Shown: positions 1 to 9,800, counted from the first letter of the stretch. The stretch is DNA of 64,000 nucleotides from Ruminococcus sp. (GCA_020861185.1 JAJBSV010000005.1:19468-83467); one strand, 5' to 3'. Notes: generated from the sequence alone by a model not told the origin. A program made the numbers and translations.

Positions 1-1
1 C

Positions 2-349
2 TTCCAGAAAAACTGCGCAGGCTCGACCTTCTTCTTCATAAACGACATCGACGATGTTTATATGGACGAGGATGCTCTGAGACGCAGCTATGGAGACGAG
101 CTGGGCTCGGTATACTCAGAGTACGGCGGAATCCCAAACTTCACCCGGAAGTACACGATTTTCGCTCAGGTCTATGACGGTTGGGACGTATTCGACGAGA
201 TTATGAACACCGAAGTCCTCGACACCTATCAGCCGGCAAGCGACATCGTCATCGAAAGGGCATATATCACCACCTATGGCGAAGCCCCTGCCGAGGTTTA
301 CGGAATTCCCGTCAGCGAAACGGTTGACGAAGAAACCGACGCAGAATAA
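2..349 (+). CDS. Cyclophilin-type peptidyl-prolyl cis-trans isomerase, C-terminal part (5' truncated by window)
   Basis: Open frame from base 2; FQKNCAGSTFFFIND...GIPNFTRKYTIFAQVYDGWDVFDEI resembles the cyclophilin core (NS.GSQFFI...FG.V..G). Confidence 0.8.
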   Translation, partial: FQKNCAGSTFFFINDIDDVYMDEDALRRSYGDELGSVYSEYGGIPNFTRKYTIFAQVYDGWDVFDEIMNTEVLDTYQPASDIVIERAYITTYGEAPAEVYGIPVSETVDEETDAE

Positions 350-442
350 ATAAATTTAGTATGGACAAATCCGCGAAAATGTTGTATACTATATCAGTAT
401 GCGGCGTTTCGCCGAATCCCCATCTGAAAGGACATCTTTAAA

Positions 443-1597
443 ATGAACAAGTTGTTAAGAAAAGCACTCGTCTTTCTGACGATTTTTGCGGTCGTATTCT
501 CTTTGGCGGGATGCGGCGACACCTCTTGGATAGTCAAGGTTGACGACGTTACCGTCAACGCAGGCATGTATATCTACTATCAGGGTGCCGGCTATACTGC
601 GGCTGTTTATGAGCTCGCAGAAGAAGATTCGACCTACTATTATTACTATCTGTTCGGCTATTCCCTTCTCGATCAGACAATCGACGATCAGTCGGTTTCC
701 GATTACATGAGCGACTATGCCGTTGACATGTGCAAGCAGTATGTCGTCGTCCAGAAGCTCTTTGAGGAGCTCGGGCTTGAGCTTTCGGAAACCGAGCTTG
801 CAAACATCGAGACCTCCGTTGCAAACACATGGGAATCCTACAGTGAAACCTACGAGGCGGCGGGCATTTCCGAGGACACCATCAGAAAGGTAGCGGAAGC
901 TACGATGATGGAAGAGGACGTCTTCAACGCCTACTATGAAGTCGGCAGCTTGAACGGCACCACTGAGGACGACATCAAGGACTATCTTGAGGACAATTAC
1001 GCAAGAATCAAGTATATTACATTTGAGTTCTCCGAGAGTGCGGACGATGCTATCGACGAGGACTATAAGGCTGAAATGCTCGAGATAGCAAACTCCTACC
1101 TCGAAAGAGCCGAAGCCGGCGAGTCCATGGACGATTTGATTGCCGAATACGCAGAGATTCTTGCGGCGGCAGAGGCTGAAGAATCTGAAGAGGAAGAAGA
1201 TTCCGAAGATACCGACGAAGACACTGCCGAAGATACTGAAGAAGAAGCCGAAGAGGTTGAAGTAGAAGACGAAGAAGTCGATGAGTACGCCAACGAGTAC
1301 ATCATCTCAATCGAGGGCACTTCCCCGAGCGAGAAGTTTGTAAACTACGTCTTTACCGTCTGCAACGTCGGTGAGTACACCGTTATTCAGGACGACACCT
1401 GCTTCTATCTCGTCGAAAGACTCGACATCCTTGAGCGCGACGACCTCTATGAAGCTAACAGAGACTCTTATCTCGAAGCACTCTTCGATGACGCTTACAC
1501 CACTCTCATCAACGAGAAGCTTGCAACCTATGAGGTTGAAGTCAACGAGAACTCCATCAAACGTTACACCGCTGAGCGTGCACTTGGCATGGATTAA
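443..1597 (+). CDS. Lipoprotein, SurA/PrsA-like foldase candidate with acidic low-complexity insert
   Basis: Lipobox FSLAGCGD; overall layout like the PrsA-like protein at 48609-49775; E/D-rich stretch in the middle. Confidence 0.6.
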   Translation: MNKLLRKALVFLTIFAVVFSLAGCGDTSWIVKVDDVTVNAGMYIYYQGAGYTAAVYELAEEDSTYYYYYLFGYSLLDQTIDDQSVSDYMSDYAVDMCKQYVVVQKLFEELGLELSETELANIETSVANTWESYSETYEAAGISEDTIRKVAEATMMEEDVFNAYYEVGSLNGTTEDDIKDYLEDNYARIKYITFEFSESADDAIDEDYKAEMLEIANSYLERAEAGESMDDLIAEYAEILAAAEAEESEEEEDSEDTDEDTAEDTEEEAEEVEVEDEEVDEYANEYIISIEGTSPSEKFVNYVFTVCNVGEYTVIQDDTCFYLVERLDILERDDLYEANRDSYLEALFDDAYTTLINEKLATYEVEVNENSIKRYTAERALGMD

Positions 1598-1610
1598 ACC
1601 CAAATTAAAA

Positions 1611-1649
1611 ACAAAGGCGTTCACGGGAAACCGTGGGCGCTTTTTTTAA
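1611..1649 (+). terminator. Rho-independent terminator after the foldase gene
   Basis: GGCGTTCACGG-GAAA-CCGTGGGCGC followed by TTTTTTT. Confidence 0.8.
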
Positions 1650-1810
1650 CATAAAGTTTTCAAAAAAATCTTGGATGTTTGCCCAATTTCCTCTTTACTA
1701 TTCGGGCAGATTGTGATAAAATATACTGCGTACAGTTATGGTTCACTCTATCATTTGCTTACACCGTAACACTTATTCAAAACTATCCTATCAATCAAGG
1801 AGGATTTTTA

Positions 1811-4800
1811 ATGGCAAGAAAAATGAAAACAATGGATGGCAACAACGCTGCCGCTTGGGCGTCATATCCGTTCACAGAAGTAGCCGCCATCTACCCCATC
1901 ACCCCTTCGTCGGTAATGGCAGAGGTAACCGACTCATGGTCGGCTAAGGGACAGACCAACCTTTTCGGAACTCCCGTAAGAGTTGCCGAAATGCAATCCG
2001 AGGCAGGTGCCGCAGGTACGGTTCACGGCTCTTTGACAGCCGGTGCTCTTACCACCACCTACACTGCATCTCAGGGTCTTCTTCTGATGATTCCGAATAT
2101 GTACAAGATTGCCGGTGAGCTTCTTCCCTGCGTTATCCATGTTTCGGCAAGATGCGTTGCATCTCATGCACTTAACATCTTCGGCGACCACTCAGACATC
2201 TATGCCTGCCGTCAGACCGGATTTGCTATGCTCTGCTCCACCAACCCTCAGGAGGTTATGGACCTTGGAACAGTCGCACACTTAGCCACCATCAAGTCAA
2301 GAGTACCTTTCCTTCACTTCTTCGACGGCTTCAGAACCTCTCACGAGATTCAGAAGATTGAAACCTGGGACAAGGCTGACGTTGCCGAAATGGTAGACTG
2401 GGACGCTCTCGAGGAATTCAGAAGCCGTTCCATCAACCCTGAGCACCCGGTACTCAGAGGCTCCGCTCAGAACCCCGACATCTTCTTCCAGGCAAGAGAA
2501 GCCTGCAACCCCTGCTATGATGCTGTTCCCGGCGTTGTAGAGGAGTATATGGACAAGGTCAACGCTAAGATTGGCACCAACTACAAGCTCTTCAACTACT
2601 ATGGCGCTCCCGATGCCGAAAAGGTTATCGTCGCTATGGGTTCCGTTTGCGACACTATCGAAGAGACTATCGACTACTTGAACGCTAAGGGCGAAAAGCT
2701 CGGTCTCGTCAAGGTAAGACTTTACAGACCGTTCGTTGCTGACAAGCTCGTTGAGGCTATTCCCGACACTGTCAAGATGATTTCCGTCCTCGACAGAACC
2801 AAGGAGCCCGGATCTTTGGGAGAGCCTCTTTATCTCGATGTTGTTGCGGCTCTTAAGAATTCGAAGTTTGCTGACGTTCCCGTTGCGGGCGGCAGATATG
2901 GTCTCGGCTCGAAGGATACAACTCCTGACCAGATCAAGGCTGTTTATGACAACTGTGTTGGCTCTGCTGATTACAAGCCCACCTTCACAATCGGCATCGA
3001 CGACGATGTTACTCATCTTTCGCTCAAGTCTCAGGGCAAACTTGATTCCGCACCTGCCGGAACAATCTCCTGCAAGTTCTGGGGTCTCGGTTCCGATGGT
3101 ACCGTTGGCGCTAACAAGAACTCCATCAAGATTATCGGCGACCACACCGACAAGTATGCTCAGGCTTACTTCTCCTATGACTCCAAGAAGTCGGGCGGTG
3201 TTACCGTTTCTCACCTTCGCTTCGGCGATACTCCGATAAAGTCCACTTACCTTATCAATCAGGCTGACTTTGTCGCTTGCCATAACGAATCCTATATCAA
3301 TAAGTACGATATAGTTCAGGACGTAAAGCCCGGTGGAACCTTCCTTCTCAACTGCCAGTGGACAGTCGATGAGTTAGACGAAAAACTTCCCGGACAGGTC
3401 AAGAGATATATCGCTGACAACAATATCAAGTTCTACATCATCAACGGTATCGAAATCGGCAAGAAGATTGGTTTGGGCTCGAGAATCAACACTGTTTTGC
3501 AGTCCGCATTCTTCAAGCTTGCCAACATCATTCCGATTGAACAGGCTATCCAGTATATGAAGGATGCCGCTACCGCTTCTTACTCCAAGAAGGGCGAAGC
3601 TATCGTCAAGATGAACCATGACGCTATCGACGCCGGCTGTGAGCAGGTTGTCGAAGTAAGCGTTCCCGACTCGTGGAAATCCTGCGCTGACACCGAAATC
3701 GGCATGCCCAAGGCTACCGGCGAGAACGAGACTCTTGTCAACTTCGTTAATGACATCCTCATTCCTTGCAACGCTCAGCAGGGCGACAAGCTCCCCGTTT
3801 CCACATTCGTAAAGAATGCCGACGGCACCTTCCCGCAGGGCTCTGCCGCTTACGAGAAGAGAGGAATCGCTATCGACGTTCCCGCTTGGAACTCCGACAA
3901 CTGCATTCAGTGCAACTTCTGCTCTTACGTCTGCCCGCACGCTGTTATCCGTCCTTCCATCATGGCCGAAGAAGAGCTTAACAATGCTCCTGAGGCTGCT
4001 AAGGCAAAGGCTAAGCCCGCAACCGGTATGCCCGGCTACTACTTCGTAATGACAATGTCTGCTCTCGACTGCACAGGCTGTGGCTCTTGCGTAAACGTAT
4101 GCCCCGGCAAGAAGGGCGAGAAGGCACTCTCGATGAAGTCGCTTGACAGTCAGCTCGGTGAGCAGGATGTCTTCGACTATGCAAGATCTCTCGATGATAA
4201 GCCCGAGGTTCACGCTAAGTTCAAGGATACCACCGTCAAGGGCTCGCAGTTCAAGCAGCCGATGCTCGAATTCTCCGGCGCTTGCGCAGGATGCGGCGAA
4301 ACTCCTTATGCTAAGCTCGTTACTCAGCTCTTCGGCGACAGAATGTATATCGCTAACGCTACAGGATGCTCCTCTATCTGGGGCGGCTCCGCACCTTCAA
4401 CTCCTTACACCACTAACAGAGACGGCAAGGGTCCCGCTTGGGCTAACTCCCTCTTCGAGGACAACGCTGAGTTCGGCTACGGTATGTATCTCGCACAGAA
4501 CACCATCCGTGAGAGAAACATCGCTAAGCTCAAGAAGATTTCCGAGACTCTTGAGTGTCCCGAGTGCAAGGCAGTAGTTGACGAGTACCTCGCAACTGTT
4601 GAGGACGGTCAGGCTAACAGCGTTGCTACCGACAAGCTCGTTGAGGTTCTCCCGAAGATTGGCACTCCTGAGGCTCTCGAAGTACTCAAGGAGAAGGACT
4701 TCCTCAGAAAGAAGTCAATGTGGATCTTCGGCGGCGACGGCTGGGCTTACGATATCGGCTTCGGCGGACTTGACCACGTCATCGCTCAGAACATCGACGT

Positions 4801-5359
4801 CAACATCTTCGTATTCGACACCGAGGTTTACTCCAACACCGGCGGACAGACTTCCAAGGCAACTCCTACTGGCGCAATCGCACAGTTTGCCGCCGCAGGT
4901 AAGGCTATCAAGAAGAAGGACCTCGCAGGCATCGCAATGACCTATGGCTACGTTTACGTTGCTCACGTTGCAATGGGTGCTGATTACAACCAGTGCATCA
5001 AGGCTATTGCAGAGGCTGAGAGCTACCACGGACCTTCAATCATCATCGGTTATGCTCCTTGTATCAACCACGGTATCAAGGGCGGTATGAGCATCGCTCA
5101 GACCGAGGAGAAGAAGGCTGTTGACGCAGGCTACTGGCACCTCTACAGACACGATCCGAGACTTGCCGCTGAGGGTAAGAATCCGTTCCACCTCGACTCC
5201 AAGGCTCCGACCGCTGAGTACAAGGACTTCCTCATGGGCGAAGTCAGATACAACTCCCTCGCTCGTTCGAATCCTGAGAGAGCCGAGAAGCTCTTCGACT
5301 CCGCTGTCGACAACGCTAAGAACAGGTACGATTACCTCGTTGAGCTGTCGAATCAGTGA
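1811..5359 (+). CDS. nifJ: Pyruvate:ferredoxin (flavodoxin) oxidoreductase
   Basis: MARKMKTMDGNNAAAWASYPFTEVAAIYPITPSS; two CxxCxxCxxxCP-type [4Fe-4S] motifs; TPP-binding GDGWAYDIGFGGLDH. Internal ATG at 1811 preferred (AGGAGG upstream). Confidence 0.97.
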   Translation: MARKMKTMDGNNAAAWASYPFTEVAAIYPITPSSVMAEVTDSWSAKGQTNLFGTPVRVAEMQSEAGAAGTVHGSLTAGALTTTYTASQGLLLMIPNMYKIAGELLPCVIHVSARCVASHALNIFGDHSDIYACRQTGFAMLCSTNPQEVMDLGTVAHLATIKSRVPFLHFFDGFRTSHEIQKIETWDKADVAEMVDWDALEEFRSRSINPEHPVLRGSAQNPDIFFQAREACNPCYDAVPGVVEEYMDKVNAKIGTNYKLFNYYGAPDAEKVIVAMGSVCDTIEETIDYLNAKGEKLGLVKVRLYRPFVADKLVEAIPDTVKMISVLDRTKEPGSLGEPLYLDVVAALKNSKFADVPVAGGRYGLGSKDTTPDQIKAVYDNCVGSADYKPTFTIGIDDDVTHLSLKSQGKLDSAPAGTISCKFWGLGSDGTVGANKNSIKIIGDHTDKYAQAYFSYDSKKSGGVTVSHLRFGDTPIKSTYLINQADFVACHNESYINKYDIVQDVKPGGTFLLNCQWTVDELDEKLPGQVKRYIADNNIKFYIINGIEIGKKIGLGSRINTVLQSAFFKLANIIPIEQAIQYMKDAATASYSKKGEAIVKMNHDAIDAGCEQVVEVSVPDSWKSCADTEIGMPKATGENETLVNFVNDILIPCNAQQGDKLPVSTFVKNADGTFPQGSAAYEKRGIAIDVPAWNSDNCIQCNFCSYVCPHAVIRPSIMAEEELNNAPEAAKAKAKPATGMPGYYFVMTMSALDCTGCGSCVNVCPGKKGEKALSMKSLDSQLGEQDVFDYARSLDDKPEVHAKFKDTTVKGSQFKQPMLEFSGACAGCGETPYAKLVTQLFGDRMYIANATGCSSIWGGSAPSTPYTTNRDGKGPAWANSLFEDNAEFGYGMYLAQNTIRERNIAKLKKISETLECPECKAVVDEYLATVEDGQANSVATDKLVEVLPKIGTPEALEVLKEKDFLRKKSMWIFGGDGWAYDIGFGGLDHVIAQNIDVNIFVFDTEVYSNTGGQTSKATPTGAIAQFAAAGKAIKKKDLAGIAMTYGYVYVAHVAMGADYNQCIKAIAEAESYHGPSIIIGYAPCINHGIKGGMSIAQTEEKKAVDAGYWHLYRHDPRLAAEGKNPFHLDSKAPTAEYKDFLMGEVRYNSLARSNPERAEKLFDSAVDNAKNRYDYLVELSNQ

Positions 5360-5381
5360 TAGGCTGAAATCCAAATATAAT

Positions 5382-5415
5382 AAAATCCCCCGAGGTAATT
5401 CTCGGGGGATTTTTA
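5382..5415 (+). terminator. Rho-independent terminator after nifJ
   Basis: AAAATCCCCCGAG-GTAATT-CTCGGGGGATTTTT. Confidence 0.9.
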
Positions 5416-5422
5416 ATTCAGA

Positions 5423-5451
5423 TTGACAATTTGTTCGACATATGATATAAT
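5423..5451 (+). promoter_or_regulatory. Sigma-70-type promoter of small hydrophobic ORF, locus 1
   Basis: TTGACA, 17-bp spacer, TATAAT. Confidence 0.85.
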
Positions 5452-5509
5452 GTTCATGACATGAGGAGTGACGGTAAACCTCTTATCTTAACGGTTAGGA
5501 GGTGATAAC

Positions 5510-5593
5510 GTGTCGATTTTAGAAGTCATTGCACTGCTGAATCTGCTCGCCTCAAGTCAATGGCACAGTGACTTGTGTTATCATTCGGAGTAA
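5510..5593 (+). pseudogene. Small holin-like/type I toxin-like ORF, apparently frameshifted
   Basis: AGGAGGTGATAAC-GTG; (M)SILEVIALLNLLASSQWHSDLCYHSE*. Adjacent frame at 5572-5628 continues LVLSFGVIGVFQNNNKKK*, the Lys-rich end expected for this peptide class. Confidence 0.55.
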
Positions 5594-5726
5594 TTGGAGT
5601 TTTCCAAAACAACAATAAAAAGAAATAACCGCAACCTAATGTGACGGTTTACGGTCAATCTTCAAGTACTTTTTGTTTAGAGGTTGCACCTAAACTGCTG
5701 ACACAGTTTCGTCTCCTCATGTCATT

Positions 5727-5755
5727 ATTATACGCTATCCTTTCCTCTTTGTCAA
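5727..5755 (-). promoter_or_regulatory. Sigma-70-type promoter of antisense RNA, locus 1
   Basis: Minus strand TTGACA, 17-bp spacer, TATAAT, directed at the small ORF. Confidence 0.8.
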
Positions 5756-5767
5756 GAGGAAATTTTT
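5744..5767 (+). terminator. Terminator-like hairpin at 3' end of locus 1
   Basis: CCTCTT-TGTC-AAGAGG followed by AAATTTTT. Confidence 0.6.
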
Positions 5768-5846
5768 ATATCTATGTTATATATAGCTTCGCCCCGAGAT
5801 GGATTGGTCTCGGGGCGATTATTCTTTCAAGAATTTTCTTTAAGAA

Positions 5847-7772
5847 TTACTTTCTCTTGGAAGCTACGACCGCGAAGCCTGCGATTGCCATAGGAACGAG
5901 TGCGAGGACAACACCGGTAGTCGGGTTGGTCTCGGTTACTTCCTCAGCATCGTTGTCATCAACGTCGAGCTCATCGTCTTCGGTCTCGGTGTTGGTGTCC
6001 TCAACGGGCTCATCAACATCGACGGTCTCGGTTACGACTGTTCCGACAGGAACGAGAACCTTAACACTGGTGATGTTGTAGGATGCGGAAGAGTTAGAGA
6101 TAAGGCTGTAAGAAGAGCTACCTTCGATGCCGGCTGCTTCCATAGCCGCATAAACAGTTGCACCGTCATAAACTACGGTGAGTCCATCGTCGCTTATGAA
6201 AGCTACAACATCCTCATCCTCAGCGGTTGTGCCGTTGGTTCCGAGCTGAACGTTGGAACTTGCGGAAATGATGAACTTATCCCAAACCTGACCGTCAACA
6301 TAGGAAAGAATGGTCTCGGTATCTCTCTCGATCACGAGGCGAGCACCTTCGGTGTTAAGAGCAGAAGCGAAGCTCGAATCACCGAGAGTGTAGGAATTCC
6401 AGTTGCCTGAAGCAGCGTTCAAATCATTAGAGAACGCCTCTACATACTCAACGCCGTCAATGGTAATAACTTCGGACTCAGTCTCGCTACCTACATATTC
6501 ACCGCAAACAGTGCAATATCCGTTAGCATCAACTTCGTGAGGATAGTTCAAAAGGTAAACTTTGCCGTTCATTTTGAGAAGCAGACCGTGATACTCTTCA
6601 TTGACGTAGATGATCCCGGCACTAGAGATGCCGGTAGAAGAGGAAGAAGAATCAACTTCTGTGAATGCTACAGACTTAACAGTCACTGCACTTGCAGGCA
6701 TTGTAAATGTCGCAGTATTTGTGCCGGATACAGATGCTGTAATTGAATTGCCATCTGCATCCTCAACAACTAAGCTAGAAAGTTTATAGCTTGAAGAAGG
6801 AAGAGTAACGGTCAAGGTAACGGTATCGCCCTCATAGTATGAACTTGCACCAGATGAAACCGTAGTAGTTGTATCGGTAGTAACGCCTTCCAAATCAGTT
6901 GCTGTAACTGTGGCGCCTGAAGTATCGGTGCTTACTTCGTTCGGAAGAACAACTGTGAACTTCATAGTAACAGTTGCACCGGTTTCCTGAAGTGCGGCAA
7001 GAACAGTAGAATCTACTGCAACAATAACTGTAGAGCCTGAAGTAAGGCTAGCAAATGTATAATCGGTAGAACCGATAGTAATAGTCACGTTCTCAAGGGG
7101 AGCACTCGTAGTATCAACATTAATCAACAGCTGAGAACTACCTGCAACAAGGTAAGACGAAGCAGTTACTGCGGAAGCATCCCATGTTACGGTAACTTCA
7201 CTGGAGCCATCGGAAGTACCCGACTGCTCACCAAGCCACCAATCTCCGGACCAAGGGTCAACTGTCTGCTGAACAGCAAGAGCGAACTTGTATGAAACAT
7301 CAGTAGAGCTAGTGCTCGTCACAGTCTGAAGCAACTGAGCACTAGTAAAGGACGCATAACTACTGCCCCACCAATTCAAAGCAACACCATTATCAACGCT
7401 ATAACCAGCTGCTGTTACCGCCGTTGCGATATCAGCAAGAGAAATGATATAAGCACCGCTATTGTAGTGATAGCCAGTTACACTAAGACCATCTACACTC
7501 TGCCAAGTACTGCTGGAATCAATCGCATTAATTGCAGCAGGTCCATAGTAAGAGTAGTCACTATCAGTCAACTCAAAATTGACACAAAGATAAAGACTAT
7601 CGTCTGTAAAGTCCGCATTGCTAAGAATTGACAAAGTACCGGTAGAAGTCTGAGAACTAACAACCGTGTACTCAACACTGTCAATCGTAACAGTCTCAGC
7701 CGCTACAGCAAACACGCAAAGTGAGCTTATCGCGAGGACGAGAGCCGTCGCAACAGCTAAAATTTTCTTCAT
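5847..7772 (-). CDS. Secreted NPxTG-type sortase-anchored surface protein with Ser/Thr-rich repeats
   Basis: Signal peptide MKKILAVATALVLAISSLCVFAVAAE; C-terminus NPTTGVVLALVPMAIAGFAVVASKRK (sorting motif, TM, basic tail). Confidence 0.8.
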   Translation of the reverse strand: MKKILAVATALVLAISSLCVFAVAAETVTIDSVEYTVVSSQTSTGTLSILSNADFTDDSLYLCVNFELTDSDYSYYGPAAINAIDSSSTWQSVDGLSVTGYHYNSGAYIISLADIATAVTAAGYSVDNGVALNWWGSSYASFTSAQLLQTVTSTSSTDVSYKFALAVQQTVDPWSGDWWLGEQSGTSDGSSEVTVTWDASAVTASSYLVAGSSQLLINVDTTSAPLENVTITIGSTDYTFASLTSGSTVIVAVDSTVLAALQETGATVTMKFTVVLPNEVSTDTSGATVTATDLEGVTTDTTTTVSSGASSYYEGDTVTLTVTLPSSSYKLSSLVVEDADGNSITASVSGTNTATFTMPASAVTVKSVAFTEVDSSSSSTGISSAGIIYVNEEYHGLLLKMNGKVYLLNYPHEVDANGYCTVCGEYVGSETESEVITIDGVEYVEAFSNDLNAASGNWNSYTLGDSSFASALNTEGARLVIERDTETILSYVDGQVWDKFIISASSNVQLGTNGTTAEDEDVVAFISDDGLTVVYDGATVYAAMEAAGIEGSSSYSLISNSSASYNITSVKVLVPVGTVVTETVDVDEPVEDTNTETEDDELDVDDNDAEEVTETNPTTGVVLALVPMAIAGFAVVASKRK

Positions 7773-8060
7773 GTTTTTTTCCTCCAAATATCAATATTAT
7801 TGGGCGCACCAAGCCTAATCGGCGGCACCCGACGGGTCATCCACTCCCGAAGGGTCAATTCCGAGCATTCTTCGGCATCATCCCATTTTGCCGCTCTCGT
7901 CGCAGAAAGGCTCCGATACCATCCCACGAAACCATAAAAAACGACTTAAGCTGTACATACATAGTATAACACATTCTCGAGTCAATGTCCAATAAAAATT
8001 TATCGGAATATTGCACAAAATTATTATTGTGTTTTTGTGCAGGGTGCACAAAGGCTCGAA

Positions 8061-9599
8061 CTACTTGAACACCGCAAACGAATACATCGGAAGTGTCAGC
8101 ACGCCGTCTTCATAGGTGGCGTTGCCCTCAACCGCAAGCTCGGCTTGGAGCTCTCCGAGATCCATCTCCACCGTCTTCTCCTCCGTCGAGAAGTTCACGA
8201 CGATGGTTATGGTGCTCTCCTCCCACGTCTTCGAGAAGATGAGGACGTCCATGTCGCTATAATAGGTCATCTTCATCTCGCCTCGGGCGATTTCGGGGAA
8301 GGCGTTACGGATGTTGTTGCAGCGCTTGTAGTAGTTGAGGATTGAGGTCTCGTCGGCATATTGTTCCTCCACGCCATCAAAGGCGTATGATGCAGACGTC
8401 GTTCCGGGAGGGTTGTCGGTCAGGTTTTCGCCGGAGTTGTCCCAAAGCATCGCAATTCGCTTGTTCGGGTCGTCGCCCGAGCCGACCATTCCTATCTCGT
8501 CGCCGTAGTATGTAAACGTCGTACCGTTGAGGAGTGAAAGCATTCCATAGGCAAATTTGATTTTGTTCTCGTCCCTGCCGACCGAGCCGGCGATTCTTCC
8601 TGTGTCGTGATTGTCAAGGAACGGCGCCGCAATCGACTCGCCGCTGTTGGCGGTCTTGTAAACGGTGTTCGCATAGGTCCAGAAGTAGTTCGCCGGGTAG
8701 GCGTTCGAGAAGGTCATGTTGATATAGCCCTCCTGCTGAGATACGGAGAAGGCGAAGAAGGAGGTTTCGGGGGCGTTCTCATAGTAGGTCTTGACGATGG
8801 AATCCGACTCCCACACCTCGCCGACAACGAACGCGTCGGGGTTATACTTCTGTGCGACATCGGTGAGCCATGCGCAGAATTCGGCGCTCTTAGTGTAATC
8901 GCCGGTGTAGAAGCTCGTGCAGGCGTCAAGGCGGAAGCCATCGACTCCCTTACCAATCCAGAATTCGATTATATTCTCGATTTCCGTTCTGACGTTCTCG
9001 CTGTCGAGGTTCAGGTCGGGCATGCTGTAGGTGAACCGAGCCTCATAGTAGATGCCGTCATAGTAGCTGTAGCCGTCGAGTGCGGTTTCGGAGAAGTTAT
9101 AGTAATCGTAATATTCCCCTTCCGTGTCGCCGTCCCATGCGCTCTGGATTGCGGATTTGAACCACGGGTGCTCGCTCGAGGTGTGATTCACAACGAGGTC
9201 GATTATAATCTTGATGCCACGGGCGTGGGCTTCCTCAACGAGATTCTCGAAGTCCTCCATAGTGCCGAACTGCGAATCAACTGCATAGTAATCCGTCACG
9301 TCGTACTTGTGGTAGGAATAGCCCTCTGTTATCGGCATGAACCAGATTCCGGTGTAGCCAAGGTCACTGATATAATCAAGCTTCGAAGTGACGCCGTTAA
9401 AGTTGCCGATGCCGTCGCCGTCCGAGTCGCAGAAGGAATAGACGAAAATTTCGTAATAGTTTCCATAGTTGTCGTCGGGGATGTTCTCCTCAAGAAGAGT
9501 AACCTCCGCCATGATGTATCCGCTGACGGTTTCTGCCGTGCTTCCGCAAGCTGTCAGTAAAATCATAAACGCCAGCATCAGCGCAATAAGTCTTTTCAT
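8061..9599 (-). CDS. Alpha-amylase family (GH13) lipoprotein
   Basis: Lipobox LLTACGS; GH13 motifs DLVVNHTS, GFRLDACTSF, EVWESDS, FLDNHDTGR. Confidence 0.9.
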   Translation of the reverse strand: MKRLIALMLAFMILLTACGSTAETVSGYIMAEVTLLEENIPDDNYGNYYEIFVYSFCDSDGDGIGNFNGVTSKLDYISDLGYTGIWFMPITEGYSYHKYDVTDYYAVDSQFGTMEDFENLVEEAHARGIKIIIDLVVNHTSSEHPWFKSAIQSAWDGDTEGEYYDYYNFSETALDGYSYYDGIYYEARFTYSMPDLNLDSENVRTEIENIIEFWIGKGVDGFRLDACTSFYTGDYTKSAEFCAWLTDVAQKYNPDAFVVGEVWESDSIVKTYYENAPETSFFAFSVSQQEGYINMTFSNAYPANYFWTYANTVYKTANSGESIAAPFLDNHDTGRIAGSVGRDENKIKFAYGMLSLLNGTTFTYYGDEIGMVGSGDDPNKRIAMLWDNSGENLTDNPPGTTSASYAFDGVEEQYADETSILNYYKRCNNIRNAFPEIARGEMKMTYYSDMDVLIFSKTWEESTITIVVNFSTEEKTVEMDLGELQAELAVEGNATYEDGVLTLPMYSFAVFK

Positions 9600-9631
9600 A
9601 AATTAACCTCCATTTCGTTGTGGCAAATCTT

Positions 9632-9744
9632 GTAGGGGCGGATATTATCCGCCCGAAAAATTGCCGTCGAGGATGCGGGCTGGATGTAGAAGTTCACTTG
9701 CGAACTTCAGAAGTTTGGCTTCGTCAAACTTCTCCGCCCCTACA
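9632..9744. repeat. Palindromic intergenic repeat, long variant with two internal hairpins
   Basis: TGTAGGGGCGGATATTATCCGCCCG ... CTCCGCCCCTACA; internal GAAGTTC/GAACTTC and AGAAGTTTG/CAAACTTCT. Confidence 0.8.
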
Positions 9745-9800
9745 TGAAAACGGCGCAGTTACGGCAGATAGCCGCAGCTGCACCGTTGCCGCTTTAAAAA

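Noticed and set aside
2297-4213. Long minus-strand ORFs (328 aa, 279 aa) opposite nifJ
   Set aside because: Shadow ORFs of a strongly supported plus-strand gene; no recognisable domains
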